Source: Portibacter lacus (GTDB lineage: Bacteria; Bacteroidota; Bacteroidia; Chitinophagales; Saprospiraceae). Taken from it: a stretch of DNA of 64,000 nt. Position 1 is the first letter of the stretch. Each line of letters starts with the position of its first letter. The notes under the pieces were generated by a model. That model ran no database searches and had not been told where the DNA came from. It saw only the letters and a list, made by a program, of their open reading frames with translations. Below, in pieces: positions 49,975 to 59,598 of this stretch. The stretch spans positions 62,001 to 126,000 of the forward strand of contig NZ_JAJNKA010000006.1 of the NCBI RefSeq assembly GCF_021533215.1, in the 5' to 3' direction. The position numbers were made by a program, and so were the translations under genes.

Positions 49975-49992
49975 AATAATCGATTTAAGGTT

Positions 49993-50000
49993 TAAATTTG
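49993..50000 (+). promoter_or_regulatory. -7 box of argS
   Basis: TAAATTTG is a perfect TAnnTTTG match 7 nt before the ATG at 50008. A TTTG at 49965-49968 is 24 bp upstream, slightly wider than usual for a -33 element. Confidence 0.55.
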
Positions 50001-50007
50001 CATTTAT

Positions 50008-51852
50008 ATGACTGCTATAGAAGAATTAAAAGGGATAGTTTATAAATCACTGAAAGATTTATGGGAATACGAAGTTGATCAAGATGCAATTTTAATTAAC
50101 GAAACAAGGTCAGAATTTGAAGGTGATTACACGGTAGTGGTTTTTCCATTTACGAAAGCCTTAAGATTGCCTCCTCCGAAGATTGCAGAAATGCTTGGTG
50201 AATATCTGGTAGAAAAGGAAAATAACCTTATTGCATTTAACGTCATCAAAGGTTTTCTAAACCTTACCTTTTCTAATGATTATTGGAAATCTTCACTTTC
50301 AGACATTAATACAGACAAAAAGTACGGCTTTCACCCAGCTAATGGGAAAAAAGTATTAGTGGAATTCTCTTCCCCAAATACGAACAAGCCTTTACACCTA
50401 GGACATATTAGAAATATTTTACTTGGTTGGTCTAGTGCTCAGTTGCTAGAAGCAGCAGGATATGAAGTAGTTAAGGCCCAAATAGTAAATGATAGAGGAA
50501 TCGCTATCTGTAAGTCAATGTTAGCTTACCAACTTTTCGGAAACGGCACCACTCCTGAAAAATCAGGGACAAAGGGAGATCATTTGATCGGAGAATTTTA
50601 TGTTAAATTCGAGACTTCCTTCAAAGAAGAATATGCTGCTTGGCAAGAAACTGCGGAGGGAAAAGAAATTTACGAAGCTAATAAAAAAGAAGGCGAAGAG
50701 GAAGTTCATTTTTATGGTCGTTACAAAAATACCTATTTCAATACTTACAGCAATCTAGGACTTCAAGCGAAAGCGATGTTGCTTAAGTGGGAGGAGGCGG
50801 ATGAAGAAACCATAGCATTGTGGCAGCGAATGAATAGCTGGGTTTATGAAGGGTTTGAACAGACATATAAAGAGCTAGGTGTACATTTTGACCATAATTA
50901 CTACGAGTCGAATACCTATAAGTTAGGTAAAGAATTAATTAGTGACGGATTAGCTTCCGGTGTGTTTTATAAGAAAGACGATGGAAGCATATGGGCAGAT
51001 CTGGAAGATGTGGGAATGGATCAGAAGATCGTATTAAGAAGTGATGGGACATCTGTATATATGACTCAAGATATAGGAACTGCGCATATTAGATATGAAG
51101 ATCATGGTTGTGATCGAATGGTTTATGTGGTAGGAAATGAGCAAGATTATCATTTTGAGGCTTTGTTTGAAATATTAAAGAAGCTCGACGAACCGTATGC
51201 GCATGAATTATTTCATCTTTCATATGGGATGGTAGATCTTCCTACTGGAAAGATGAAATCTCGAGAAGGCACAGTTGTTGATGCTGATGATTTGATTGCG
51301 GATGTAATAGAAGAGGCGAGACTAGGTTCGAAATCGAGAGGAGAGTTAGATAATATTACTAAGGAAGAGCAAGACGAAATATTTAGAAAGATAGGACTTG
51401 CGGCTTTAAAATACTTTATCATCAAGGTGAATCCTAAGAAAAGGATGACTTTTGATCCGAAAGAAAGTGTAGATATGCAAGGCCAGACAGGGCCATATAT
51501 TCAGAATGCTTATGTTCGGATCCAATCGATATTGAGAAAAAGTGAAAACTTAGTTGAGGCTAGAGATGTTGATTATAAGGAATTAGAATCAATAGAGATT
51601 GGCTTAATTAGAAAGATGGAGCAATTTTCGGCAATAATAGAAGATGCTGCTGAGAAATTAGATCCATCGAACATGGCTAATTATTGCTATGATTTAGCAA
51701 AAATGTATCACAGGTTCTACCATGAATTTAAAATTCTAAGTGCAGAATCTGAAGAAGCGAAACAATTTAGGTTGAAGTTAAGTGAGGCGGTTGCCCAAAT
51801 CTTAAAGACTGGAATGGAATTATTAGGTATAGAGATGCCGGAAAGAATGTAG
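50008..51852 (+). CDS. argS: Arginyl-tRNA synthetase
   Basis: 614 aa class I synthetase. The N-terminal Add-1 domain is followed by the catalytic fold with the HIGH motif as HLGH (130-133) in SSPNTNKPLHLGHIRNIL. The KMSKS-equivalent region is GMVDLPTGKMKSREGTVVDADDLI. The C-terminal anticodon-binding DALR domain starts around QGQTGPYIQNAYVRIQSILRK and ends LLGIEMPERM. It charges tRNA(Arg). glnS starts 12 nt after its stop, so the two synthetases form an operon that ends at the strong terminator at 53539. Confidence 0.97.
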   Translation: MTAIEELKGIVYKSLKDLWEYEVDQDAILINETRSEFEGDYTVVVFPFTKALRLPPPKIAEMLGEYLVEKENNLIAFNVIKGFLNLTFSNDYWKSSLSDINTDKKYGFHPANGKKVLVEFSSPNTNKPLHLGHIRNILLGWSSAQLLEAAGYEVVKAQIVNDRGIAICKSMLAYQLFGNGTTPEKSGTKGDHLIGEFYVKFETSFKEEYAAWQETAEGKEIYEANKKEGEEEVHFYGRYKNTYFNTYSNLGLQAKAMLLKWEEADEETIALWQRMNSWVYEGFEQTYKELGVHFDHNYYESNTYKLGKELISDGLASGVFYKKDDGSIWADLEDVGMDQKIVLRSDGTSVYMTQDIGTAHIRYEDHGCDRMVYVVGNEQDYHFEALFEILKKLDEPYAHELFHLSYGMVDLPTGKMKSREGTVVDADDLIADVIEEARLGSKSRGELDNITKEEQDEIFRKIGLAALKYFIIKVNPKKRMTFDPKESVDMQGQTGPYIQNAYVRIQSILRKSENLVEARDVDYKELESIEIGLIRKMEQFSAIIEDAAEKLDPSNMANYCYDLAKMYHRFYHEFKILSAESEEAKQFRLKLSEAVAQILKTGMELLGIEMPERM

Positions 51853-51864
51853 AAAAGAAAAGTA

Positions 51865-53517
51865 ATGAATGAATCGTTGAATTTTATTGAGCAAATTATA
51901 GAGGAGGACATTGCTTCAGGAAAGCATAATGGCGAAGTACATACGCGTTTCCCTCCGGAGCCTAATGGTTTTTTACATATTGGTCACACGAAGGCTATAT
52001 GTATCAATTTCGAAACGGCAGCAAAGTATGGTGGAATTACTAACCTTAGATTCGATGATACGAATCCGACTACGGAGGACACCTCATTTGTAGAGGCTAT
52101 TCAAAGAGATATCAAATGGCTTGGATTCGACTGGGAAGACAGACTATATTTTGCTTCAGATTATTTTGGTCAGTTATACGAATTTGCTGAAAAGTTAATA
52201 GAGAATGGCTTGGCTTATGTAGATGATTCTACTTCTGATGAAATTGCTGAAATGAAAGGCACACCGAATCAACCGGGAAAGAATAGTCCGTTTAGAGATC
52301 GTTCTGTTGAGGAGAACTTACAGCTTTTTAGAGCAATGAAGAACGGAGATTTTCCGGATGGTGCTAAAGTGTTAAGAGCAAAAGTTGACATGGAATCTCC
52401 AAATATGTTGTTAAGAGATCCTCTAATATATAGGATTAAGCATGCGCACCATCACAGAACTGGAGATGATTGGTGTATCTACCCGATGTATGATTTTGCA
52501 CATGGTCAGTCAGATTCTATTGAGAACATTACACACTCTTTATGTAGTCTTGAGTTTATTCATCATAGACCTTTGTATAATTGGTTTATTGAGAAATTAG
52601 GAATCTATCCTTCTAGACAGATTGAATTTGCTCGAATGAATGTTGAATACATGATTACGAGTAAGAGGAAGTTATTGAAACTGGTTGAGAAAGGTCTAGT
52701 CTCAGGTTGGGATGATGCAAGAATGCCTACCATCGCAGGGATGCGTAGGAAAGGATATCCTGCAGCTGCTTTAAGAACTTTTTGTGATAAAGCAGGTGTA
52801 GCGAAGCGAGAGAATTTAATAGAAATCGAATTATTAGAATCGTGCGTGCGAGACGAACTAAACAAAATATCTGATAGAGTTCATGTAGTCATCGATCCTC
52901 TAAAAGTAATTATTACTAATTACCCAGAAGGAAAGGTGGAAATGATAGAAGCCATTAATAATCCTGAAGATGAAGGTTCTGAAACTAGAATGATCCCATT
53001 TTCAAGAGAGATATGGATAGAAAGAGAGGATTTCAGAGAGGCACCTAATAAGAAATACTACCGAATGGGGCCAGGAAGGAATGTAAGATTGAAAAATGGA
53101 TACATCCTGCATTGTGAGGACTATAAGAAGAACGAGGAAACTGGAGAAATCGAAGAGATCTACTGTACTTATTATGAAAACAGTAAATCAGGAGAAGACG
53201 TTTCAGGCGTGAAAGCGAAAGGTACTCTTCATTTTGTATCTGCAGAACAAGCTGTCAAGTGTGAATTAAGATTATTAGATTACTTGTTTACTGATCCTAC
53301 TCCAGATGGTCATGATGACAAAGACTTTTTAGACTTTTATAACGAGGACTCGATCAAAGTTGTGGACGCATATATGGAACCGGCATTAGCTAAAGCTAAG
53401 GAAGGTCAATATTTTCAGTTCATTAGAAATGCTTATTTTACCTTAGATCCAGATTCTACTGAGGATAAGAAAATTTTTAATCGGACAGTCGCTCTTAAAA
53501 GTAGCTGGAAGAAATAA
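51865..53517 (+). CDS. glnS: Glutaminyl-tRNA synthetase
   Basis: 550 aa class I synthetase. RFPPEPNGFLHIGHTKAI contains the HIGH motif (38-41). LRFDDTNPTTED, DWCIYPMYDFAHGQSD and EYMITSKRKLLKLVEKGLVSGWDDARMPTI (KMSKS-equivalent SKRK) follow, then the two-barrel anticodon domain ending FNRTVALKSSWKK. The glutamine-specific features (YPMYDFAHGQSDSIENITHSLCSLEF) separate it from GltX. A direct GlnRS alongside gatC suggests that the amidotransferase is mainly needed for Asn-tRNA. It is the last gene of the argS-glnS unit. Confidence 0.97.
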   Translation: MNESLNFIEQIIEEDIASGKHNGEVHTRFPPEPNGFLHIGHTKAICINFETAAKYGGITNLRFDDTNPTTEDTSFVEAIQRDIKWLGFDWEDRLYFASDYFGQLYEFAEKLIENGLAYVDDSTSDEIAEMKGTPNQPGKNSPFRDRSVEENLQLFRAMKNGDFPDGAKVLRAKVDMESPNMLLRDPLIYRIKHAHHHRTGDDWCIYPMYDFAHGQSDSIENITHSLCSLEFIHHRPLYNWFIEKLGIYPSRQIEFARMNVEYMITSKRKLLKLVEKGLVSGWDDARMPTIAGMRRKGYPAAALRTFCDKAGVAKRENLIEIELLESCVRDELNKISDRVHVVIDPLKVIITNYPEGKVEMIEAINNPEDEGSETRMIPFSREIWIEREDFREAPNKKYYRMGPGRNVRLKNGYILHCEDYKKNEETGEIEEIYCTYYENSKSGEDVSGVKAKGTLHFVSAEQAVKCELRLLDYLFTDPTPDGHDDKDFLDFYNEDSIKVVDAYMEPALAKAKEGQYFQFIRNAYFTLDPDSTEDKKIFNRTVALKSSWKK

Positions 53518-53538
53518 CAAATTATTGTTAAAAAAACT

Positions 53539-53575
53539 AAAGCCTCTATTATTGAAAATAATAGAGGCTTTTTTA
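53539..53575. terminator. Bidirectional terminator between glnS and the exported thioredoxin-domain gene
   Basis: AAAGCCTCTATTATT (53539-53553) pairs with AATAATAGAGGCTTT (53557-53571) in a 15-bp stem with a 3-nt loop. A T run follows on the plus strand and an A run precedes it, so both converging genes can end here. Confidence 0.92.
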
Positions 53576-53596
53576 TTTCTTGAGTACTATTTTATT

Positions 53597-55030
53597 TTAC
53601 TTCATTTGTGCATTTGCTGCAGCTTCAGCATCATCGATTCTAATAATTTCGCTCATGACTTCATCTAAGTATTCAGCACCGATTCGCTTCATTATAATTT
53701 CTCGCTTTTCATTTAGAATGAATATTGATGGTGTCTGTTCTACATTATACTTCGCTCTAAAATTACTCAGGTGGTAAGTATCGGAAGCATTGATCCATAG
53801 ATCCATTCCTTTTTCATCAACGGATTCCCAGCAAGCTGGTTCCTTGTCACGATGTTTCGTACACACTGCAAGTATTTCTACGTCTGCAGAATCTTTGTAT
53901 TTTTTATAAAAATCTATCATATGAGGCGTTGCTTTTTTGCAATGTCCACAGTCTGGTGCCCAAAAATATAAGATTAGATATTTAGATTCTATTTCGGATA
54001 ACGTAATTGGGGTACTATCTCGTCTGAATACGGTGATGTCCTGTGCCATTTTGCCAATTAATGTTGGTCTTATCTTATTTGCCTCAGTGACAATCTTTGT
54101 TAGATTTTCTTCATCTACCCAGTCCGCTTTTCCTTTAGCATAATAGTTATCTACTAGATGTACATAAATAGCATCTTGTCCTACCACTTTAGCTCCAGCA
54201 TAAGTATTCAGAAAATAACTCAGGTAAAACTTGTAGGTTTCTTGTGCCGGCTCCATTTTTTCAAGGATGAAATCAATGGCTTGAATTAAAGAATCCGGTG
54301 CTTGCGATGTTAACTTATTAATATAAGAATCCACTTTATTGTGTACAAATGGTGTTCTTAGGTACACAGGATTTCCCAAATCAATATTTTCAAAATAGTG
54401 ATTTCTATAGTATTGATATTGTTTAAGTTTCACTTCTTCAGCGCTTCCTTGGAATTCAGGAATTTCTACATCTTTCGTTGACGAAATGAGTGTAGAAGTA
54501 ATGGTGTTCGGATGATTGTCAATGATGTTTTTCTGATAGGCCTTTACTTCAGCATCAATTGCTTTCCTTTTAAGATCAATGCTCTCCGTGGATTCACCTT
54601 TTTCTTTCTTGGCATTCATCTCACTAATTAATGCTTCATTTTGAGTCCCTTTCTTATTTAGAAAAGTTACATAGTCTAGAAACAGTTGGTTGTCGGCTGA
54701 GCCTTCGATGATGGGTTTACCAAGGTCGAGAGTATCCAGAGCGATCGAGAAATTTTGCTCTTGATCATTGACAAGGAACTGAATGTATCTATTATTCGGA
54801 GACATTAGCAGTAAGTATACACCGCTATTTAAATTTTCTTCATTTTCGTAAAGGAAATGATCTTGGTCATTTCTCATGACTGTATCAAGAACAAGTTGGC
54901 GATCACCATAATAATATCCAATAACAACAAAATCCTTGTCGTAATTTTTAAAAGTGATATCTATTTTGGATTGAGAAAAGCCTAGGTTTATGGAAAAAGC
55001 AATTAATGCAATAATTGAAGTAATCTTCAT
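53597..55030 (-). CDS. Exported thioredoxin-domain protein (DUF4369/DUF5106-like N-part)
   Basis: 477 aa from the ATG at 55030; upstream in-frame codons to 55072 lie before the -7 box (55061-55068) and are excluded. Signal peptide MKITSIIALIAFSINLGFSQ, then a beta-rich DUF4369-like domain (FVVIGYYYGDRQLVLDTVM), a helical DUF5106-like part (about 125-340), and a thioredoxin fold with YFWAPDCGHCKKATPHMIDF (redox CGHC) and cis-Pro region VEQTPSIFIL. Such Bacteroidota proteins act as periplasmic thiol-disulfide oxidoreductases; CGHC suggests an oxidising or isomerising role, as in PDI. The C-terminus is Ala-rich. No obvious operon partner. Confidence 0.88.
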   Translation of the reverse strand: MKITSIIALIAFSINLGFSQSKIDITFKNYDKDFVVIGYYYGDRQLVLDTVMRNDQDHFLYENEENLNSGVYLLLMSPNNRYIQFLVNDQEQNFSIALDTLDLGKPIIEGSADNQLFLDYVTFLNKKGTQNEALISEMNAKKEKGESTESIDLKRKAIDAEVKAYQKNIIDNHPNTITSTLISSTKDVEIPEFQGSAEEVKLKQYQYYRNHYFENIDLGNPVYLRTPFVHNKVDSYINKLTSQAPDSLIQAIDFILEKMEPAQETYKFYLSYFLNTYAGAKVVGQDAIYVHLVDNYYAKGKADWVDEENLTKIVTEANKIRPTLIGKMAQDITVFRRDSTPITLSEIESKYLILYFWAPDCGHCKKATPHMIDFYKKYKDSADVEILAVCTKHRDKEPACWESVDEKGMDLWINASDTYHLSNFRAKYNVEQTPSIFILNEKREIIMKRIGAEYLDEVMSEIIRIDDAEAAANAQMK

Positions 55031-55060
55031 TCTTTCTTTATTTTCTAAAATAATAGAACA

Positions 55061-55068
55061 CAAAGATA
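55061..55068 (-). promoter_or_regulatory. -7 box of the exported thioredoxin-domain gene
   Basis: Reads TATCTTTG on the minus strand, a perfect TAnnTTTG match 30 nt before the ATG at 55030. Confidence 0.6.
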
Positions 55069-55106
55069 GCATAAACCATTCATTTGTTAAACGTCTTATG
55101 AAATCA

Positions 55107-57938
55107 TTAACGTTGCTTGTTGTTTTTTTCTAATGCTTTAAGCTTCTCTTCTAAAGCTTTGATCTTGGCTTCTAGATCACTGATTTGGTTTTCTTTTTCT
55201 TTTATGGTTACCGCGGTTTCTTCCTTCACTTTTTGAACTGATTCAGTAGCATTTTTCTGAGCTTCGTAGATTTGGTTGGTGTATTCTTCTCGTAGTAACT
55301 GATTCTCCTCATTGCTATTTTGTCTCGCCTCTACCGCAGCAGAATTGTACTGAGCTTTCTTAAGATTAACTTCCTTCATCATTTCAGCAATTTCACTATC
55401 AACCTTTGCCTGGTATTCAGCAATTTTCTTCGCACCTTCTTCTTTCGCAAGCGCAATATCCTGATTGATTTTCTGAATTTCTTCTTCTTTTAAAGTGTTC
55501 GCAGCTTCGATAGCTTGATTAGCTTGCTTATTTACAGTTTCGATTTCATTCGCACTTTCCTTTGTAATATTATTGATTTTTTGAGCCGCTTCTTGTTGAG
55601 CTAGTTTTACTTCTTGTGCTGAATTGGCTTTAGCTTGAGCCGCTTTTTGTTCTGCTTCGAATATTTCTTTTGCAGCCTTTTCTTTAGCCAGTTTGGTCTC
55701 TAAAGCAAGTTGTTGCAATGTGTTTTTTCTTTCTGTTGCTATTTTTGTTAGTTCTTCGTTAAACTTAATTTTTTCATCTCTGATTCTCGTTGCATTTTCA
55801 GTTCTAATGTCTTTAATGGCTTGAGCAGATTGCTGCTTTTCAAGCATCATTTCTTCATTAATCTTTGCTTTTTGATTCGCTGCTAATTTCTTGAGGTCTG
55901 CAATTTCCTGTGCATTTTCCTCCTTGATAGACTGGATCTTTTCATTGGCTTCTTGATTAGTCAACTTTAATCGATCCATGGCATTAGTTCTAGAAGTTTT
56001 TAATTCTTCCTGTGAAGCTAATATGGCAGCTTTCTTTTCTTCTTCAATTTTAGTAAGTGCCTGGTTCGCTGCACTTTTTGATTTGACGACTGCTTCAGAA
56101 TATTCCTCTTTTTCGCTTTTTAGCGCTTGGTTTAATTTATTTAACTCGTCTTCGGATAATTTTCTTGCAGCTTCTATTGCAGCATTGGACTTTTCTTTTG
56201 TGAGTGTGAGTCTCGCTAAAGATTCTTCTTGAATTTTTTTCTCTTCTTCTGCTGCGAGTTGTTTTTTGTCTATTAATGCTTGATTTATTTTATCAATTTC
56301 TTGCTTATAGGCTTCCTGCTTTTTATTGAATTCTTCTTCAATTTTTGCAAGTTTTTCCGATTCGATTTCCGCCGTATTCTTAATCTTAGTCGTCAGAGCA
56401 GCATTGATTTCTTCGATGGCTTTATTTGTATTTTCTTTCAATATCAGAATCCGCTCTTGTGCCTTTTTTTCTTGTTCTGCAACTTGAGTGTTAAGTGCTT
56501 CTACATTTAGATTAGCAGTTTTCTTTGCTTCTATAAAATCCAAGTTTAATTTTTCTCGAGCGGCATTATTGGCCTCTTTTATCCGAGTTATTTCCTCTAG
56601 ATTCTGGGTTTGGGTTAAGGCAATTTCTTCAGCTGCCTTTCTTTTAGCTTCAGCTACATCCAGTGAAACTTTTTCTTTGGCAATTGCTGCACTTTCTCTA
56701 GATTTCGCAACAGCAAGGGCATTTTCTTCATGAATCTTTTCAAGCATTTCAAGTGCTTTCATCTTTTCATCACCGATCTCTTTTGCTGAAAATTCCTTTC
56801 GCTCTTTAATTTTATCTCTGATGTTGGCTAGATTTTCTTCTAGTTCACTTCTTATTTTTTCTATTTCAGAGTTGTATTTTTCCCTTGTCAATGAGATATT
56901 GTCAGCATATTCTAGTTTAGATTCCTCTAAGGCCTTGGTAATCTTTAATAATTCTTGCTCAGTTTCAGCTCTTATCTGAGCAATCTTTTCAGCTGATTTT
57001 AGTTTTACATCTTGAATCTCTTCAGTAGCTCTTTGTCTTGCTTCTTGGACACTGAGTCCTATCTTTTCTATTTCTTTAGTCGCTTTATCCTTTTCCTTTA
57101 GAAGAGTATTTTGATTCTCATTCCTTATTAATTCGATTTGAGCATTGGCTTTTTGACGTTCTTCCAGTACCTCATCAGCCAATTGTTTTTTCTTTTTATT
57201 CGAATTCTCATATGCTAAGGCAACTTCCTCATTGATCTGAGATTTTATCTGTTCTGCTCTTTTACGTTCTTCTTCTATTTCGGCCCTCATCCGTTCTTTG
57301 ACTTCATCCAAGTCCATTTTTAATTCAGAAATTTCTGAATCATTCATCTGTGAAATGGCACGAGTAGAAATCGACTTATTCTTCTCTTCGCTGATATTAC
57401 TTGCAGGAATTACGTTATTTATTTTTTCAGTATTTAAGTTGGTTTGAAAACACTCTGCAAGTTTTCTTAGAATTGCTTGATAATTTGAGGGTAGTGAAAG
57501 CTTTCTCCAATCGTTACTTACGTTGTTTTGTACATATAAAACGTGGATTTTAGTTGATGCAAACCATTTTAAGTCATTGACAGAAATTTGGAATTTATTT
57601 TCATAAATAGGGATATTACCTCGACTTGTTCTTTTCGATTTGTTCTGAAATCTAAATCGCTGTCTTTTCTTGTTTTCGTCGATAAGAATGATTTCATCGC
57701 CTTCATTGAGAATCCCTCCATTATCTGAAATTAACTTTACAAAAATATTTTGATTATTTGTTTCGAAGGATACGAAATAGGCATAACTTCCTCTAGATAC
57801 TATTTTTTCAGAAGTCGTTTTTAGAATTTGTAATTGGGCAAGGGAGCTATTGTCTCTAATAAATTGATCGCAATTCTGAGCGTTCAATTGAACACATAAA
57901 CATATTATGCTTAAGATATGTACAATAATTTTCCTCAC
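55107..57938 (-). CDS. Large exported protein with a ~730-residue continuous helical region
   Basis: 943 aa, GTG start chosen because it begins a signal peptide (MRKIIVHILSIICLCVQLNAQ). Residues 22-165 form a beta-rich domain (GSYAYFVSFETNNQNIFVKL, GDEIILIDENKKRQRFRF, VNDLKWFASTKIHVLYVQ). From about residue 200 to the end it is an almost unbroken charged helix rich in Ala, Glu, Lys, Ile and Gln, with loosely repeated phrases such as AREKLNLDFIEAKK, AKEKVSLDVAEAKRKAAEEIA and EEIQKINQDIALAKEEGAKK. If extended, it would be on the order of 100 nm long. No SMC, SbcC or TolA catalytic domain is present. A periplasm-spanning or surface filament role is possible; I do not recognise the family. Confidence 0.8.
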   Translation of the reverse strand: MRKIIVHILSIICLCVQLNAQNCDQFIRDNSSLAQLQILKTTSEKIVSRGSYAYFVSFETNNQNIFVKLISDNGGILNEGDEIILIDENKKRQRFRFQNKSKRTSRGNIPIYENKFQISVNDLKWFASTKIHVLYVQNNVSNDWRKLSLPSNYQAILRKLAECFQTNLNTEKINNVIPASNISEEKNKSISTRAISQMNDSEISELKMDLDEVKERMRAEIEEERKRAEQIKSQINEEVALAYENSNKKKKQLADEVLEERQKANAQIELIRNENQNTLLKEKDKATKEIEKIGLSVQEARQRATEEIQDVKLKSAEKIAQIRAETEQELLKITKALEESKLEYADNISLTREKYNSEIEKIRSELEENLANIRDKIKERKEFSAKEIGDEKMKALEMLEKIHEENALAVAKSRESAAIAKEKVSLDVAEAKRKAAEEIALTQTQNLEEITRIKEANNAAREKLNLDFIEAKKTANLNVEALNTQVAEQEKKAQERILILKENTNKAIEEINAALTTKIKNTAEIESEKLAKIEEEFNKKQEAYKQEIDKINQALIDKKQLAAEEEKKIQEESLARLTLTKEKSNAAIEAARKLSEDELNKLNQALKSEKEEYSEAVVKSKSAANQALTKIEEEKKAAILASQEELKTSRTNAMDRLKLTNQEANEKIQSIKEENAQEIADLKKLAANQKAKINEEMMLEKQQSAQAIKDIRTENATRIRDEKIKFNEELTKIATERKNTLQQLALETKLAKEKAAKEIFEAEQKAAQAKANSAQEVKLAQQEAAQKINNITKESANEIETVNKQANQAIEAANTLKEEEIQKINQDIALAKEEGAKKIAEYQAKVDSEIAEMMKEVNLKKAQYNSAAVEARQNSNEENQLLREEYTNQIYEAQKNATESVQKVKEETAVTIKEKENQISDLEAKIKALEEKLKALEKNNKQR

Positions 57939-58032
57939 CTACACTATTTGTTTAGTACAAATTACGAAAAATATTCAATCTTATTGTCTATGCAATTGTT
58001 AAGAAGATAAATCTTTGCAAGCTATCAGATAT

Positions 58033-58968
58033 TTACGCTCTTTTAGCAGCTAGTAGATAAAGTACAGCCATTCTAACGGCAACACCGTTTTCAACTTGCT
58101 GGAGGATAATGGATTGGTCAGAATCAGCGACGTCACTACTTATCTCTACACCTCGATTAATGGGTCCAGGATGCATTATGGTAATATCTTTATTAAGGCT
58201 GTCCAATAACTGCTTATTAATTCCAAAGTACTGAGCATATTCTCTTAGCGAAGGAATGAACTTGATATCTTGCCTTTCTAGTTGGATTCTTAATACATTA
58301 GCAATATCGGCCCATTCTAGCGCCTTCCTGATATCATATTCTACAGAAACACCTAAGGATGTGATAAATTTAGGAATTAGGGTAGGTGGGCCACAAACTT
58401 TAACATTGGCACCAAGTTTTTTTAAACAAAAGATATTCGATAAGGCAACCCTAGAATGCTTAATGTCACCTACAATTAGAATGTTTTTTCCCGCTAAATC
58501 TGGAATGATTTCCATCATGGAATAAGCATCTAACAAAGCTTGAGTAGGGTGTTCATGAGTTCCATCTCCAGCATTGACAATATTAGCATCTATATTCTTA
58601 GCTAGAAAGGCACATGCTCCTGGTGCTGGATGCCGCATCACTACCATATCTACTTTCATAGAAAGGATGTTATTCACAGTGTCGAGCAATGTTTCTCCTT
58701 TTTTAACTGAAGAAGATCCAGCTGAAAAATTGACCACATCAGCACTTAATCGTTTCTCCGCTAATTCAAATGAAATTCTCGTTCTTGTTGAGTTTTCGAA
58801 GAATAGATTAGCGATGGTTACATCTCTCAGTGAAGGTACTTTCTTAATCGGTCGGTTAATGACCTCCTTAAAGTTCTTAGCAGTTTCAAAAATTAATTTT
58901 AAATCATTAGCATTCAGATCTTTTATCCCAAGTATATGTTTGCTGCTGAGTTCTTTAATTTCTGTCAT
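58033..58968 (-). CDS. pyrB: Aspartate carbamoyltransferase catalytic subunit
   Basis: 311 aa, normal length. The carbamoyl-phosphate site FFENSTRTRISFELAEKRL (S-T-R-T-R), the second-subunit loop SSVKKGETLLDT, MRHPAPGA, GDGTHEHPTQALLDAYSM (H-P-T-Q) and the C-terminal IMHPGPINRGVEIS are all intact. It joins carbamoyl phosphate and aspartate, the committed step of pyrimidine synthesis. It follows pyrR by 7 nt in the same operon. No pyrI is adjacent, so the enzyme is probably the unregulated trimer type. Confidence 0.97.
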   Translation of the reverse strand: MTEIKELSSKHILGIKDLNANDLKLIFETAKNFKEVINRPIKKVPSLRDVTIANLFFENSTRTRISFELAEKRLSADVVNFSAGSSSVKKGETLLDTVNNILSMKVDMVVMRHPAPGACAFLAKNIDANIVNAGDGTHEHPTQALLDAYSMMEIIPDLAGKNILIVGDIKHSRVALSNIFCLKKLGANVKVCGPPTLIPKFITSLGVSVEYDIRKALEWADIANVLRIQLERQDIKFIPSLREYAQYFGINKQLLDSLNKDITIMHPGPINRGVEISSDVADSDQSIILQQVENGVAVRMAVLYLLAAKRA

Positions 58969-58975
58969 TCAATTT

Positions 58976-59521
58976 TTATTTTGCGGGAAATAAAAGTATT
59001 CTATCTTTCGAATTTTGTTCCTTCCATTCAACTTTCACATAGGCTTCGTCTAAAGCATCTATGGTGATACCTACGTAATCAGCTTGAATAGGTAAATGTC
59101 TATTAAATCTTCGATCCACTAAACACAGTAGTTCAACTTGCTCAGGTCTTCCGAAGTCTTGAAGTGCTGCTAGTGCTGACTGAATCGTTCTTCCAGTGTA
59201 CAACACATCATCAATTAAAATCACCCTTTTCGCCTCAATGAGAAAATCGATTTCAGTAGAAGAAGCCTTGAGTGGGTTTTTTCGTGTTCGAAAATCATCT
59301 CTGTAGAAGGTGATATCAAGTTTGCCATATTCTAAGTTGCGATGTCCAAGCTCTATTTCTAAAAGCTCAATCAACCTTTCTGCCAGTAATACACCTCGCT
59401 CTTGAACACCTATAATACAGGTGTTGCTGAAGTCTCCATAGTTTTCAATCAACTGATGGGCAAGCCTCTGAAGTGTAAGTTCAAATCGCTTATCTAACAA
59501 TATGGTTCTTCCTCTACTCAT
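58976..59521 (-). CDS. pyrR: PyrR bifunctional pyrimidine regulator / uracil phosphoribosyltransferase
   Basis: 181 aa from the ATG at 59521. It has the PRTase loop VILIDDVLYTGRTIQSALAALQDFGRP, the N-terminal RGRTILLDKRFELTLQRLAHQLIENY and GVQERGVLLAERL, and the C-terminal YVKVEWKEQNSKDRILLFPAK. In Gram-positives PyrR binds pyr mRNA and attenuates transcription; it also has UPRT activity. An ATG at 59530 would be 1 nt from the -7 box at 59532-59539, so the start at 59521 with a leader of a few nt is preferred. With so short a leader, RNA attenuation upstream of pyrR is unlikely. pyrB follows 7 nt downstream. Confidence 0.93.
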   Translation of the reverse strand: MSRGRTILLDKRFELTLQRLAHQLIENYGDFSNTCIIGVQERGVLLAERLIELLEIELGHRNLEYGKLDITFYRDDFRTRKNPLKASSTEIDFLIEAKRVILIDDVLYTGRTIQSALAALQDFGRPEQVELLCLVDRRFNRHLPIQADYVGITIDALDEAYVKVEWKEQNSKDRILLFPAK

Positions 59522-59531
59522 AATATTCATG

Positions 59532-59539
59532 CAAATATA
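59532..59539 (-). promoter_or_regulatory. -7 box of pyrR-pyrB
   Basis: Reads TATATTTG on the minus strand, a perfect TAnnTTTG match 10 nt before the chosen pyrR ATG at 59521. It lies back to back with the promoter of the ABC/GntR operon. Confidence 0.6.
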
Positions 59540-59566
59540 AAATAAAACACATTTTTTAAAGATTTA

Positions 59567-59598
59567 TTTGGCGATATCAATTTATGTTTATATTATTG
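59567..59598 (+). promoter_or_regulatory. Promoter of the ABC/GntR operon
   Basis: TTTG (59567-59570), a 20-bp spacer and TATTATTG (59591-59598) give a good Bacteroidota -33/-7 pair with one mismatch in the -7 box. Transcription would start at about 59603-59605, inside the inverted-repeat operator, and leave a leader of about 32 nt before the ATG at 59636. Confidence 0.65.

Noticed and set aside
55107-57938. SMC, SbcC or TolA homologue
   Set aside because: A signal peptide is present and there is no ATPase head, zinc hook or TolA domain; the likeness is only the shared helical composition.
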